A stretch of 64,000 nucleotides of DNA from Calliopum simillimum. Its lineage: Eukaryota; Arthropoda; Insecta; Diptera; Lauxaniidae. Of the stretch, positions 12,801 through 21,381 are shown piece by piece. The position numbers and the translations under genes are program-made. The notes under the pieces are model-generated. The model was not told where the DNA came from, made no database searches, and saw only the letters and a list, made by a program, of their open reading frames with translations. Within the stretch, counting starts at the first letter, position 1, and the number at the start of each line of letters is the position of its first letter. Location: positions 88,495,058 through 88,559,057 of the forward strand of contig OX638372.1 of the NCBI GenBank assembly GCA_951812925.1, written 5' to 3'.

Positions 12801-15537
12801 CTCTAAGCTAAAACTAGACGAACTCGGACAAGAGGGCGTGGCACCTCCTATATAAGCAAAAGCTTCAAAACGCTTTACTGAAAAAGTTTTTCACTCAGAC
12901 ACTAAAAACTATAAATGCAAGCTCTGAACAAAAACTGGATGAACTCGGACAAGAGGGCGTAGCACCTCCCATATGAGCAAAATTTGAAAAATACTGCAGT
13001 GTAGGGCATTTAATGTTTGGCCAGGCCAAATTTTACACCCTTACTAGTTTTATTTAACGGAGATTCATTATACCCGGAAAAACAAATTACATTTGTTTTC
13101 AGATGTGTAAGTCATTTCACAACTTTTCCCTTCGAAAGCCTACGTATTTCCGTGCTATATAAAAAATTTTTGAGTCTTGATGTAATTCCCCACTTGGAAG
13201 TCTTAGAGAGTAAGTCATTCTCAGTAGACGCAGGTAATAAGTGTTTGGGTTTTCTTGGCACACAAATCCTTTTTTCTTCCCCAGCATTGATAAATATCCG
13301 GCAGTACAAACAACAATGCTCATATGTTTTTCATGTGGTTGTGCTCTTCAAATCTTTGCACAATTTTGAACTATTTTCTGTTATATTGTGGAGGGAATAT
13401 TTTTCAGACTATACGTCAGCTGATAAAAAAGGAGTAATATGTGGGGAATACCCTTAATGTCAAATACAAACGCGGGAAAAGTAAATTATAAGGTTTTTAT
13501 ACTTCGCACACAGGATGCTGGAATTCGAACCGGGGTCCGTGTGGTAGATAGACCTCTAGGCACCTGCCCAATATGATGTAGAGGCATAAAAATTCTATAT
13601 TTACCCACTAGTGCCTAGCGGTGCCATACGGCACCCAAAACTAAGTTATTTCAAAAATTAATTTAAAATTAATCAAAACAAGATACGACTTTAAAAACTA
13701 GATAAGTATGAATTTGGATATTTTTCCAGCTATTGGAAATTGTTTTTTCGTTTGTTTGTGTCAAGTGTTCATGGTAGTCATCGTTATTTGATTGCTTGTT
13801 GGCAGAAAAGTGAAAAATATTTTGATGCCGTATGACTTGAGGTAAGGAATCACCTTTTATCGTTGTTTAGTCATATATTTTGAATCTTTTTGTAAAGGCT
13901 AATGAGTATTTAAAAAAAAAAACCAACAAAATCCGTTTTAAAATAAACGAGTTGTGATTATTTGAAAAACCAAAGTGTTTTACGGCACCGCTGGGTACTG
14001 GCTAGAAATTTTTTTCTGAGTGCCATATGGCATTGCTGGGCATTAGCCAACAATACATTGTGCATGTAAGTGGGTGCTAACTCTCATCATATCACAATTT
14101 GAATGCTTTATTGCATTTACTAACAAGAGTTTCGCCTTAGCAGGATTTAATAATTTAAACATACTATTACTTTTCTCCTTAATTATGCTGTAATCTAAGT
14201 TTATATCTTTATTTTGACTAGTTAGTGATAAACAATATATAATTTAATTATTTGAAGTACATATATGGAAATTTTTTTAATAAAAACAGTAAAATTTTCC
14301 TGTTACATAAAAAAACAAATGTGTATGAATGCCCAGTGGTGCCATATGGCACCCAGTCATTGAGCCGTTCCTAACCAAGACTTAGTAAATTTTTTTTTTA
14401 ATAGACATTGTCTAAGTCCAGGAGGCTAACTCCTGAAAATTTTAGCATCGTATGTACTGTGGTTCTCGTTGGGCATTAATGGGTTAAGCAAATTTTTGTT
14501 TTTTCTACATACTGTCCTTTTTATCCTTCTCTCTTTTGTTAAAAAAATACTTAAATTTTGAAACAGAAATGTCTCCAAACAGAATTAGATATTGGAATGC
14601 TTCCTGCAGCCTAGCAAAAAATTTTTATGGATTCAATTGTGTTTCAATTTAGTAAAAATATATAAATAAGAAAAAGGAAAATAAAAAAGTAAAAATGATT
14701 ACCGCGGTTGGAATCGGACCAGGATCCACGGCACAGAGGTACATAATTTACAAACTTATGTACTGTGTGTATAAAATTTGTCATGTCAGAATTTGATATT
14801 CGAATGCTCACTGCAGTCTTACAAAAAATCATAGTGTTAGCGCTTGTTAACAAGCTCTTTAGAATTGCTTTCTTAAGAAACGCTTCAAATTTTTCCCCTT
14901 GAATAAATACTGTAGTGTTCCTTTCGCAAATCCAGCAACGTTTCTTGTTTCAAAACGCGTCCGAACTTTCAAACCACTTCCCAAAATGTCAAATTCCATA
15001 TAAAAAACAAATGCCCATGTGTATGTATGTTGTTTTGGCCCTATGCACTTCCTAGGAATTACAGCAGAATACATTCATGTATATTGTACTTACCATACCG
15101 GCATTTGTGTTCTAAAAAAGATAAATAAAGTCCCAAAACGCGTTCATGAATTATCGGGTAAACAGAAGCAATTTGTTTTTTTATTATGTGACATCGTTCC
15201 GTGGGCTGGCTGATTACACGGCAATTGTTAGTACCAAACTGAAATGTAAACAAAGCGAGAGAGCGAGAGAGAATTTTTAAAACCCTAATGATAACAGACT
15301 CACTGCAATGGGGAAATTTGATGATGTTTTGATAAATTCTTGCAAATCAACATTGTCACCGTTAGGCTTTTCAACACTTTTACATTGCTGTAATAGTTCC
15401 TCGCCAAATTTTGTTAATTTTATATCGCTACCGGGTTGCGGCCACACTTTTTCAAATTCTGCACCAAATGTTGACATGGTGTAGCTACTGGAGTAATGGT
15501 CAGCTAACTGAGGTTTTTTACTGAGAATTTTTCCCAT
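3671..15537 (-). CDS. Seven-exon gene of unknown function (insect DUF4804-like family, tentative)
   Basis: The join is 15537-15304, 15238-15094, 15040-14897, 12181-11964, 11901-11188, 7306-7223, 3841-3671, about 570 residues. Six exons have GT-AG borders in matching phase. The third has an expected end at 14897 where GG stands in place of GT. Conserved-looking blocks include GRFERPNQMEWQDILIT, YGGNEGTALNGRANNYR, IWRKFYEENDFLYSDMKKF, VVGIGLGVW, VSYAWDSNALPGNEFW and a tail with EQHGVIHIAEY. From memory, this order of blocks recalls the DUF4804 family of dipteran proteins, but I could not check that. No signal peptide or membrane helix is evident. The introns are swollen by a mariner, nested hATs and Helitron-like DNA. 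A second, degenerate copy lies downstream. It is probably a real gene of unknown function; the odd donor leaves open recent decay. Confidence 0.65.
4565..4640 (-). repeat. tRNA-like SINE head fragment
   Basis: On the minus strand a segment resembling a tRNA gene contains GGCTGAGTTCGTTA (A-box-like) and GGTCCAAATCC (B-box-like) about 35 bases apart. No hammerhead core follows it. Confidence 0.4.
4730..4960. mobile_element. One end of a Tc1-like element (IR/DR type)
   Basis: After a TA dinucleotide the sequence starts CAGTGGCTCACAGCTTATTT. The inner part, TCACAGCTTATTTCGTGCAG, returns as a direct repeat about 200 bp further in (4936-4955). That is the arrangement seen in Tc1-like transposons with long ends holding direct repeats. 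The opposite end and a transposase are not found nearby. Confidence 0.5.
5565..6887 (+). mobile_element. Mariner element, full length, inactivated
   Basis: TA target duplications (5563-5564 and 6888-6889) flank imperfect terminal inverted repeats of about 28 bp that share the core CTAACAAAAGTTCGCTTAGT. The 1323-bp length is usual for mariner. It sits in intron 6 of the unknown gene, in opposite orientation to it. Confidence 0.85.
5691..6815 (+). pseudogene. Mariner transposase remnant
   Basis: The frame starts with an ATG (MEKRKRKTRE), shifts near 5790, and has a TAA at 6164 and a TAG at about 6229 just after the first catalytic region (VTNDEAWF). The helix-turn-helix part includes KWSRRFQTGHFSLEDEPQEG. 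The second Asp is in HHDNAPAHTA and the third in IAPCDFWLFP, with 34 residues between them, the D34D spacing of mariner. The usual YSPDL is YSSGI. It cannot make a working enzyme as read. Confidence 0.85.
7223..7306 (-). CDS. Unknown paralogue gene, exon 6
   Basis: This 28-codon exon (phase 0 both ends) encodes KSPEQDNMLLIVSYAWDSN then ALPGNEFWL, flanked by an ATTTTAG acceptor and a TTG/GTAAGT donor. Confidence 0.7.
7777..8671. mobile_element. TIR element with repeated 'gggtaatgtgga' motifs
   Basis: The terminal inverted repeats read GAGTAATTTTGGGTAATGTG on the left and nearly the same inverted on the right, next to TA on both sides. The motif GGTAATGTGGA recurs inside (about 8146 and 8249) and once inverted (8452). 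There is no coding capacity. A lone, diverged end of the same kind lies near 1912. Confidence 0.6.
8840..9049 (-). pseudogene. C-terminal remnant of a mariner transposase
   Basis: On the minus strand an open frame encodes KLRELDLEVLMYPPYSRKLN, then VDCKMVLTEFFEKKP, and ends at a TAG at 8840. The order of blocks (KLREL, PPYS, DCKM, FF.EKP, the IM.LPE segment, W) is that of the mariner C-terminus. The stretch that normally follows PPYS and holds the third catalytic Asp is missing. It belongs to a different mariner lineage from the elements at 5.6 and 24 kb. Confidence 0.7.
9063..10076. mobile_element. Non-autonomous hAT element nested in the older hAT
   Basis: The ends CAGTGCTGTCG are inverted repeats and are flanked by a perfect 8-bp duplication, ATTACAAT, at 9055-9062 and 10077-10084. 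Near both ends the sequence contains repeated 'aagtgaag' blocks. No open frame is convincing. Confidence 0.8.
10188..11187. other. Rest of intron 5 of the unknown gene
   Basis: AT-rich DNA without a recognisable gene. A short piece near 11070 (taggcgtgtccattaaccg) matches the Helitron-like family described at 12328-13047. Confidence 0.4.
11188..11901 (-). CDS. Unknown paralogue gene, exon 5 (largest)
   Basis: This is 238 codons in phase 0 at both ends, from acceptor TTCTACAG to donor TTG/GTAAGT. It starts LSAFLSVSSHSEFLNDGN, a start also seen at 1-23 in the downstream copy. It carries most of the recognisable blocks, including GVIIGLIGGRFERPNQ, KKRYTLSFDTLLLESEARA and VAVVHFSWFSLTEWENLKDG. 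Confidence 0.75.
11964..12181 (-). CDS. Unknown paralogue gene, exon 4
   Basis: The exon runs from a TTTTAG acceptor to an AAG/GTACTTG donor. It encodes NEIELKLYPQLSLTSF, LLEKRCIAFLNESDSYLLLSG and PPLILANVLSYDEMK. The matching exon of the downstream copy is 236-450. Confidence 0.7.
12328..13047 (+). mobile_element. Helitron/DINE-like repeat, copy 1
   Basis: The element starts with a short hairpin around TATACCCTACACCC, then carries a conserved block with the 'gtccgtctgtctggctggct' type of tract. It continues as tandem units of about 115-120 bp that each contain 'gagggcgtggcacctccc' and 'aagcttcaaaacgct', and ends ACACCCTTACTAG. Five copies occur in the window. The CTAG end and internal tandem repeats resemble DINE-1/Helitron-like elements of flies, but the class is an inference. 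Confidence 0.6.
13500..13575 (-). repeat. tRNA-like SINE fragment
   Basis: The minus strand has TGCCTAGAGGTC (A-box-like) and CCCCGGTTCGAATTCC (B-box). It resembles the plus-strand segment at 49672-49738, so the two are probably the same SINE family. Confidence 0.45.
13604..14483. mobile_element. piggyBac-like MITE
   Basis: The left end is CCCACTAGTGCCTAGCGG and the inverted right end is CCCATTAATGCCCAACG. The right flank is TTAA and the left flank TTTA, consistent with a mutated TTAA target site. The inside repeats 'gtgccatatggcac' palindromes (13619, 13981, 14021, 14339). No transposase is present. Confidence 0.6.
14695..14765 (-). repeat. tRNA-like segment
   Basis: The minus strand contains a B-box-like GGTCCGATTCC preceded by a GC-richer stretch in otherwise AT-rich DNA. 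It could be a SINE head remnant. The A-box is unclear. Confidence 0.3.
14897..15040 (-). CDS. Unknown paralogue gene, exon 3 (uncertain 3' border)
   Basis: It starts after the acceptor CATAG with GPKQHTYTWAFVFYMEFDIL. The frame stays open to GTLQYLFKG. The next exon needs one leading base of a codon, and phase fits an end at 14897, but the genome then reads GGAAAA instead of a GT donor. Other GT positions in the right phase are weak. The exon is therefore supported by its content and by similarity to the remnant at 1215-1290, but its end is a guess. Confidence 0.45.
15094..15238 (-). CDS. Unknown paralogue gene, exon 2
   Basis: The acceptor TTTCAG precedes FGTNNCRVI, and the exon continues with PIIHERVLGLYLSFLEHKC to a GTAAGT donor. 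It is 145 nt, phase 0 in and phase 1 out, identical in length to 1319-1463 of the downstream copy. Confidence 0.7.
15304..15537 (-). CDS. Unknown paralogue gene, exon 1
   Basis: The exon has 78 codons starting with an ATG (MGKILSKK). It contains STFGAEFEKVWPQPG and ends NFPIA before a GTGAGT donor, phase 0. The same exon in the downstream copy (1531-1749) lacks five residues near the start but is otherwise alike, which supports the ATG choice. Confidence 0.7.
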
Positions 15538-16284
15538 AACTTGTTGCTGAAATACTGGTTTTATTGGAAGCGGCTGTTGCTGTTATCGTTTAATTTCGGC
15601 AAAGCTTTACGCTGAAAACTTTTTTAACATTTTGTTGCTGATTTACCTACATACACAGCTGTTAAGTTATTGCATTTATGTATATACATTTTATGTATAC
15701 ATTCATATGTATGTATGTAGAGTAACCCAGCGGGAAGATGTAATGTATAGTATGCAAAAAAATAGTGTTTATATCCGTAGTCTATTGATTCAAAAGTCGA
15801 TTATTTTTAACACACGATTTTTTTTCGGAGGGGACAGTACTTCGAATGGACTTTCAAAAAAAAAAAAAAAAAAAAAAAGGCTCGAAAAAGGCAACTTTCG
15901 GATTACTAAAACTAAGGGCCGTTTTCAAAATGTTCAGTTAAAACTTAACTTCCAGATAAACAAAAATGTTGTATGAAATTTAATACTAATTTCACGAACT
16001 TTAGTCATTATTTGCAAGAATCTAAAATTCTATGCATTTTTGGAAGCTAATGCTTCCTTATCGGACGTTTTGAGAGGCAGAGTCTGAACAGCGAAAACAT
16101 GCAACGAAAAAGTGTAACGGATGTTTGCAACGAAAATGCGTCACACATATAAAAATAGAGACGTACTGTATACAAAATACAGTATACAGTATATATGTAT
16201 GTATACATATATATATGTTTATATCAACTGTGTATATACTATACATATATATGTACACCATGTGCTATCGAAAATAAAAATAAG

Positions 16285-16285
16285 T

Positions 16286-16319
<34 letters not shown>

Positions 16320-16320
16320 G
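16285..16320. repeat. GA microsatellite (also at 18321-18357)
   Basis: A run of GA dinucleotides with a GGGA interruption, present at the same place in both tandem units and next to TA-rich microsatellites. Confidence 0.9.
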
Positions 16321-16476
16321 CCCGAGCTGTCGCGCTCATAGGAGAGTCTGTATGTGAAATGTATATATCTATATATATGAGCGCCCCTCTTGCGTTTGAA
16401 AAATTCAAAAAGCAGAAACACTTTTATATCAACTGATGTGTATATACTACATATATTATATATATATATATATTTG

Positions 16477-16714
16477 ATGGCATAAAAGGTGCTCCAAATC
16501 TACACTTGTTTTTCTTATTTGAATCAATTCTCTTATAGCACGTAAAAGTGTGTTTATGGGTCTGTAATTTAATATTATTCGAGGCTTCAGCTGCTGAGAC
16601 AGACACTAATTCATCAATCATATTTATAACATCTTGATCATTGTTCAATAAATTCGATGGAGCATTAGCTTCCAATATCATCGGCCACTCCCCGAGTGCC
16701 ACCTGCCGTTTTTC
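16477..16714 (-). pseudogene. Helitron replicase-like coding fragment, copy 1
   Basis: The minus strand encodes VALGEWPMILEANAPSN, then HKHTFTCYKR and CRFGAPFMPS. A run of the form H.H..TC.K followed by CRFG.P is found in Rep/helicase proteins of Helitrons, in the zinc-finger-like part. Only this piece is present, broken off in TA repeats. Identification rests on that motif alone. Confidence 0.45.
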
Positions 16715-16767
16715 AACTTAGAAAATCATGACAATTAGGATTAGAGAAAAAAACTACTAAGCATGGC

Positions 16768-16817
16768 TATGGTGACATATGTTTCGGTTACCGCCACGTA
16801 ACCATCATCAGACCAAT
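16768..16817 (-). ncRNA. Hammerhead ribozyme motif 1
   Basis: Read on the minus strand: UGGU (16815-16812), the core CUGAUGA (16811-16805), an extra U, stem II GGUUAC with loop GUGGCG and GUAACC (16803-16786), the core GAAA (16785-16782), then CAUAUGUC, and ACCA. The last A of GAAA plus CA can pair with UGU around a two-base loop as a minimal stem III. UGGU pairs with ACCA as stem I. Cleavage would follow the C of GUC at 16774. All invariant core bases of the type I hammerhead are present. The unpaired U after the first core box is unusual and could lower activity. Confidence 0.7.
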
Positions 16818-16885
16818 TTATGTTTTATTTAATTTATTTTAAATTAAATGAAATAACAATTGAAAAGTTTTTGAACTTTTTGTCT

Positions 16886-16965
16886 GAGGCCGGGATTGAA
16901 CTATGAACCTCGAAGTCAATCCCTCTACATAGCGCATTTATCAATGGACTGCGCTATGTACCCTC
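16886..16965 (-). repeat. tRNA-like head upstream of hammerhead 1
   Basis: The minus strand reads ACATAGCGCAGTCCATTG (fits an A-box) and then TAGTTCAATCCCGG (fits a B-box). It lies about 70 bases upstream of the ribozyme in the same orientation, with an AT-rich spacer between. I read it as the Pol III promoter part of a SINE-like element. Confidence 0.55.
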
Positions 16966-17153
16966 AGAATAATTGGTAGCTTAAGTGCCTATATTCATGT
17001 AGTGAGATTTTTGTTCTCTATCCACTTTATCATGTTTAATTTAATGCCAAAATGCCAGTTAAAGTTTTAGTTAAGGCTTAACTGAACATTGTGAAATCGG
17101 CCCTTAATAGGCCCAGCAATTTTGAATACAATATAAAAATTGTAGCTGAGTAT

Positions 17154-17650
17154 TTCTTTGCGTTATCGACCAAGATTCGACTTGACATCTCCGATTTCTA
17201 TGAAAATTGGTGAAAAGTTAGTATTTGACACACATATTACTGTGGTAAAATGATTTTCCGAAATTCCGAAAATTTTCAAGATGGCGGCCATAGGAATTTC
17301 GATCCAGTCTTTGGATACTTCCATATTTGAAAACTTTTAGCTCCTCGAATTCTTAACCGATTTTAATGAAATTTTCAGGGTTTCTGTAGAAAAGTATTAG
17401 CTTTTGAAAAAGAAAAAAAAAAAAATATTTAAAAAAAAAGGTTTAATTTTTGGTCGAAAATTTTTTTTTTCTTTTTCAAAGCCAATTTGGGGCTTTTATA
17501 ACAATTATTTTCCAGCATTCAAAATTGTGGTATGTTTTACGGTTATCAAGTTATGAGTTTTTGAAGTTGTAGAATGTTGTGTTTATCATGAGTCGTTGGT
17601 GCGGGTGCGCTACCACACAGGGCTGCCACCGTCCGGATGGTATGTTTTCT
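17154..17650 (+). repeat. Foldback arm (also at 19192-19690), inverted at 20110-20645
   Basis: The stretch from 'gttatcgaccaagattcgac' to 'ccaccgtccggatgg' is present once in each tandem unit. It appears reversed and complemented at 20110-20645, diverged by small indels. The segment 17640-18090 between is itself a palindrome around 'ccgtccggacgg' with 'taacccattataaccc'-type arms. Together they form a foldback transposon that was cut by the tandem duplication. Confidence 0.75.
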
Positions 17651-18321
17651 CTACAATGAACCTTAGTGAAATTTTTCATAAAATTTTTTAGTGGAATATT
17701 TTAACCCATTAAAACCCAGTTTTTGGATAAAGAGGGCAAAAAGACCCATAAAAACGGGATATAATGGGTTAATATGTTCTAAAAAATTGTTCCTTGCTTG
17801 ATTTCATGTTGAAGAAAAAAACCGTCCGGACGGTGGCAGCCCTGTATGGTACCGCACGCACATAAAGGGGTCGAAAAAATCCATAGAAACGAGTTACAAT
17901 GGGTTAATGTGAAATCAAGCAAGGAACAATTTTTTAGAACATTTTAACTCATTATATCCCGTTTTTATGGGTATTTTGGAACCCTTTATCCAAAAACTTG
18001 GTTATAATGGGTTAAAATATGCCACAAAAAATTTTATGAAAAATTTCACTAAGGTTTACTGAAGAAAAAGTACCATCCGGACGGTGGCAGCCCTTATCGG
18101 ACGTTTTGAGAGGCAGAGTCTGAACAGCGAAAACATGCAACGAAAAAGTGTAACGGATGTTTGCAACGAAAATGCGTCACACATATAAAAATAGAGACGT
18201 ACTGTATACAAAATACAGTATACAGTATATATGTATGTATACATATATATATGTTTATATCAACTGTGTATATACTATACATATATATGTACACCATGTG
18301 CTATCGAAAATAAAAATAAGT

Positions 18322-18355
<34 letters not shown>

Positions 18356-18514
18356 GCCCGAGCTGTCGCGCTCATAGGAGAGTCTGTATGTGAAATGTAT
18401 ATATCTATATATATGAGCGCCCCTCTTGCGTTTGAAAAATTCAAAAAGCAGAAACACTTTTATATCAACTGATGTGTATATACTACATATATTATATATA
18501 TATATATATATTTG

Positions 18515-18752
18515 ATGGCATAAAAGGTGCTCCAAATCTACACTTGTTTTTCTTATTTGAATCAATTCTCTTATAGCACGTAAAAGTGTGTTTATGGGTC
18601 TGTAATTTAATATTATTCGAGGCTTCAGCTGCTGAGACAGACACTAATTCATCAATCATATTTATAACATCTTGATCATTGTTCAATAAATTCGATGGAG
18701 CATTAGCTTCCAATATCATCGGCCACTCCCCGAGTGCCACCTGCCGTTTTTC
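18515..18752 (-). pseudogene. Helitron replicase-like coding fragment, copy 2
   Basis: The duplicate of the fragment at 16477-16714, unchanged at the protein level. Confidence 0.45.
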
Positions 18753-18805
18753 AACTTAGAAAATCATGACAATTAGGATTAGAGAAAAAAACTACTAAGC
18801 ATGGC

Positions 18806-18855
18806 TATGGTGACATATGTTTCGGTTACCGCCACGTAACCATCATCAGACCAAT
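18806..18855 (-). ncRNA. Hammerhead ribozyme motif 2 (duplicate of motif 1)
   Basis: Identical in sequence to motif 1 within the second tandem unit. The predicted cleavage site is after the base at 18812. Confidence 0.7.
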
Positions 18856-18923
18856 TTATGTTTTATTTAATTTATTTTAAATTAAATGAAATAACAATTG
18901 AAAAGTTTTTGAACTTTTTGTCT

Positions 18924-19003
18924 GAGGCCGGGATTGAACTATGAACCTCGAAGTCAATCCCTCTACATAGCGCATTTATCAATGGACTGCGCTATGTACC
19001 CTC
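18924..19003 (-). repeat. tRNA-like head upstream of hammerhead 2
   Basis: Duplicate of the segment at 16886-16965, in the second tandem unit, with the same spacing to the ribozyme motif. Confidence 0.55.
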
Positions 19004-20109
19004 AGAATAATTGGTAGCTTAAGTGCCTATATTCATGTAGTGAGATTTTTGTTCTCTATCCACTTTATCATGTTTAATTTAATGCCAAAATGCCAGTTAA
19101 AGTTTTAGTTAAGGCTTAACTGAACATTGTGAAATCGGCCCTTAATAGGCCCAGCAATTTTGAATACAATATAAAAATTGTAGCTGAGTATTTCTTTGCG
19201 TTATCGACCAAGATTCGACTTGACATCTCCGATTTCTATGAAAATTGGTGAAAAGTTAGTATTTGACACACATATTACTGTGGTAAAATGATTTTCCGAA
19301 ATTCCGAAAATTTTCAAGATGGCGGTCATAGGAATTTCGATCCAGTCTTTGGATACTTCCATATTTGAAAACTTATAGCTCCTCGAATTCTTAACCGATT
19401 TTAATGAAATTTTCAGGGTTTCTGTAGAAAAGTATTAGCTTTTGAAAAAGAAAAAAAAAAAAATATTTAAAAAAAAAGGTTTAATTTTTGGTCGAAAAAT
19501 TTTTTTTTCTTTTTCAAAGCCAATTTGGGGCTTTTATAACAATTATTTTCCAGCATTCAAAATTGTGGTATGTTTTACGGTTATCAAGTTATGAGTTTTT
19601 GAAGTTGTAGAATGTTGTGTTTATCATGAGTCGTTGGTGCGGGTGCGCTACCACACAGGGCTGCCACCGTCCGGATGGTATGTTTTCTCTACAATGAACC
19701 TTAGTGACATTTTTCATAAAATTTTTTAGTGGAATATTTTAACCCATTAAAACCCAGTTTTTGGATAAAGAGGGCAAAAAGACCCATAAAAACGGGATAT
19801 AATGGGTTAATATGTTCTAAAAAATTGTTCCTTGCTTGATTTCATGTTGAAGAAAAAAACCGTCCGGACGGTGGCAGCCCTGTATGGTACCGCACGCACA
19901 TAAAGGGGTCGAAAAAATCCATAGAAACGAGTTACAATGGGTTAATGTGAAATCAAGCAAGGAACAATTTTTTAGAACATTTTAACCCATTATATCCCGT
20001 TTTTATGGGTATTTTGGAACCCTTTATCCAAAAACTTGGTTATAATGGGTTAAAATATGCCACAAAAAATTTTATGAAAAATTTCACTAAGGTTTACTGA
20101 AGAAAAAGT

Positions 20110-20645
20110 ACCATCCGGACGGTGGCAGCCCTGTATGGTAGCGCACCCGCACCAACGACTCATGATAAACACAACATTCTACAATTTCAAAAACTCATTA
20201 CTTTATAACCGCAAAACATACCACAATTTTTAGGACAGGAGAATAATTGTAATAAAATTTGCTTTTAAACAAAAATATTTAAAAAAAAAATAAAAAGGGT
20301 GCTCCAAGCCCCAAATTGGCTTTGAAAACGAAAAAAAATTTTTTTCGACCAAAAAGTAATTTTTTTTTCAGTGAAATTATTTTTTTTTTTTCAAAAGCTC
20401 ATACTTTGCTACAGAAACTCTGAAAATTTCATTAAAATCGGTTAAGAAGCCGAGGAGCTATAAATTTTCATGTATGGGAGTATCCAAAGGCTGGATCGAA
20501 CTTCCTATGGCCGCCACCTTGAAAATTTTCGGAATTTCGGAAAATCATTTTACCACAGTAATATGTGTGTCAAATACTAACTTTTCACCAATTTTCATAG
20601 AAATCGGAGATGTCAAGTCGAATCTTGGTCGATAACGCAAAGAAA
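20110..20645 (-). repeat. Inverted arm of the foldback element
   Basis: Reverse complement of 17154-17650 and 19192-19690, from 'ccatccggacggtggcag' to 'cttggtcgataacgcaaag'. An open frame starting inside it (20610-20936) is repeat-derived and is not called as a gene. Confidence 0.75.
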
Positions 20646-21381
20646 CACTCAGCTGCGGGAATTTGTGGTTTTTATGATTTTTATCCTAAACCTATTACTC
20701 ATGACGTCATTTTACGAAAAACTGTTGCAAAAATCTATTTCGAGTGGGTCTCTTTTACAAATCTGATATTGCCATCGGATAGAAAAATGTTTGAAGCTGA
20801 AGGATTTGAAAATTTTAGCCTATTCGGGCTAGTGGTTTGGTTTTTACAGCCTCTCAAAGTTGAGAAGCTAGTGAAAAAATTTTATTTTTTAGAAAAATTC
20901 TTCATATTTAGGTTGAATACTTTGGCAAACGGTTAAAGGAAAATTATTTTTTCTTTGTGTGGTATCAGCCACTTTTTTAGCTTATGACTTTTTTATTATA
21001 CTACAATAGCTCAATGTGAAAACTTCTTCAAAATCGGTCTGTTAGTTTCCGAGTCAATAAGGAACAAATACACAAACAAACAAAATCTCATTTTCATAAA
21101 TTTTATTTTCGTTTTTTTCTCATAACTTGAAAACTATAAAACTATATAACTCACAAACAACATCTGAAAATGTAAATATTTAAATTTTAAAAGCTTAATG
21201 ATCCAATCCACATACATACGTAAATTGATTCTTGAATGTTTTTTCCACAATTTAAAACTGCAAATACGAGATGATGCGCTACTATAATTTGTTCGAACTG
21301 GAAATGTTGATGCGGGATTTAAGGAATAAAGCGCGTAACTTTTTCGGAAGCTTTTCTCTTATTATTGATATATTGGCGGGG
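20646..21381. other. Repeat-like spacer
   Basis: AT-rich, with no gene seen. About 21010-21115 is an inverted counterpart of 62980-63040 (the 'actcggaaattaactgaccg' type of sequence), so it belongs to a dispersed repeat. Confidence 0.4.

Larger units (their letters stand above)
15914..17102. repeat. Inverted terminal pair GGGCCG...CGGCCC
   Basis: GGGCCGTTTTCAAAATGTTC at 15914 is matched inverted by GGGCCGATTTCACAATGTTC ending at about 17102, followed in both cases by CAGTTAA-like sequence. This looks like the two ends of a DNA transposon. Its right part lies inside the tandem unit at 16056-18091. Confidence 0.45.
16056..18091. repeat. Tandem duplication, unit 1 (2036 bp)
   Basis: The whole unit is repeated directly at 18092-20129 with only a handful of base changes and one extra TA in a TA microsatellite. 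It contains, from left to right, a GA microsatellite, a Helitron-like coding fragment, a hammerhead ribozyme motif, a tRNA-like segment and half of a foldback element. Confidence 0.95.
18092..20129. repeat. Tandem duplication, unit 2 (2038 bp)
   Basis: A direct copy of 16056-18091. Differences I can see include gcggcc/gcggtc, cttttag/cttatag, gtgaaat/gtgacat, ttaactcat/ttaacccat, and one TA unit. The junction 'gcagccc/ttatcgg' is exact, as after a recent duplication or an assembly artefact. Confidence 0.95.

Noticed and set aside
13017..13457. 146-codon open frame on the plus strand, with overlapping frames on the minus strand
   Set aside because: It starts in the end of a Helitron-like repeat. 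I see no family motif, splice context or promoter. It could be a captured fragment, but there is no positive evidence.
16884..16968. True tRNA gene
   Set aside because: Box-like segments here and at 4565, 13500, 14695, 32106 and 49672 do not fold into a full cloverleaf by eye and sit in repeats. They are treated as SINE heads.
20610..20936. 108-codon open frame on the plus strand
   Set aside because: It starts inside the inverted arm of the foldback element, has no recognisable motif and AT-driven composition.
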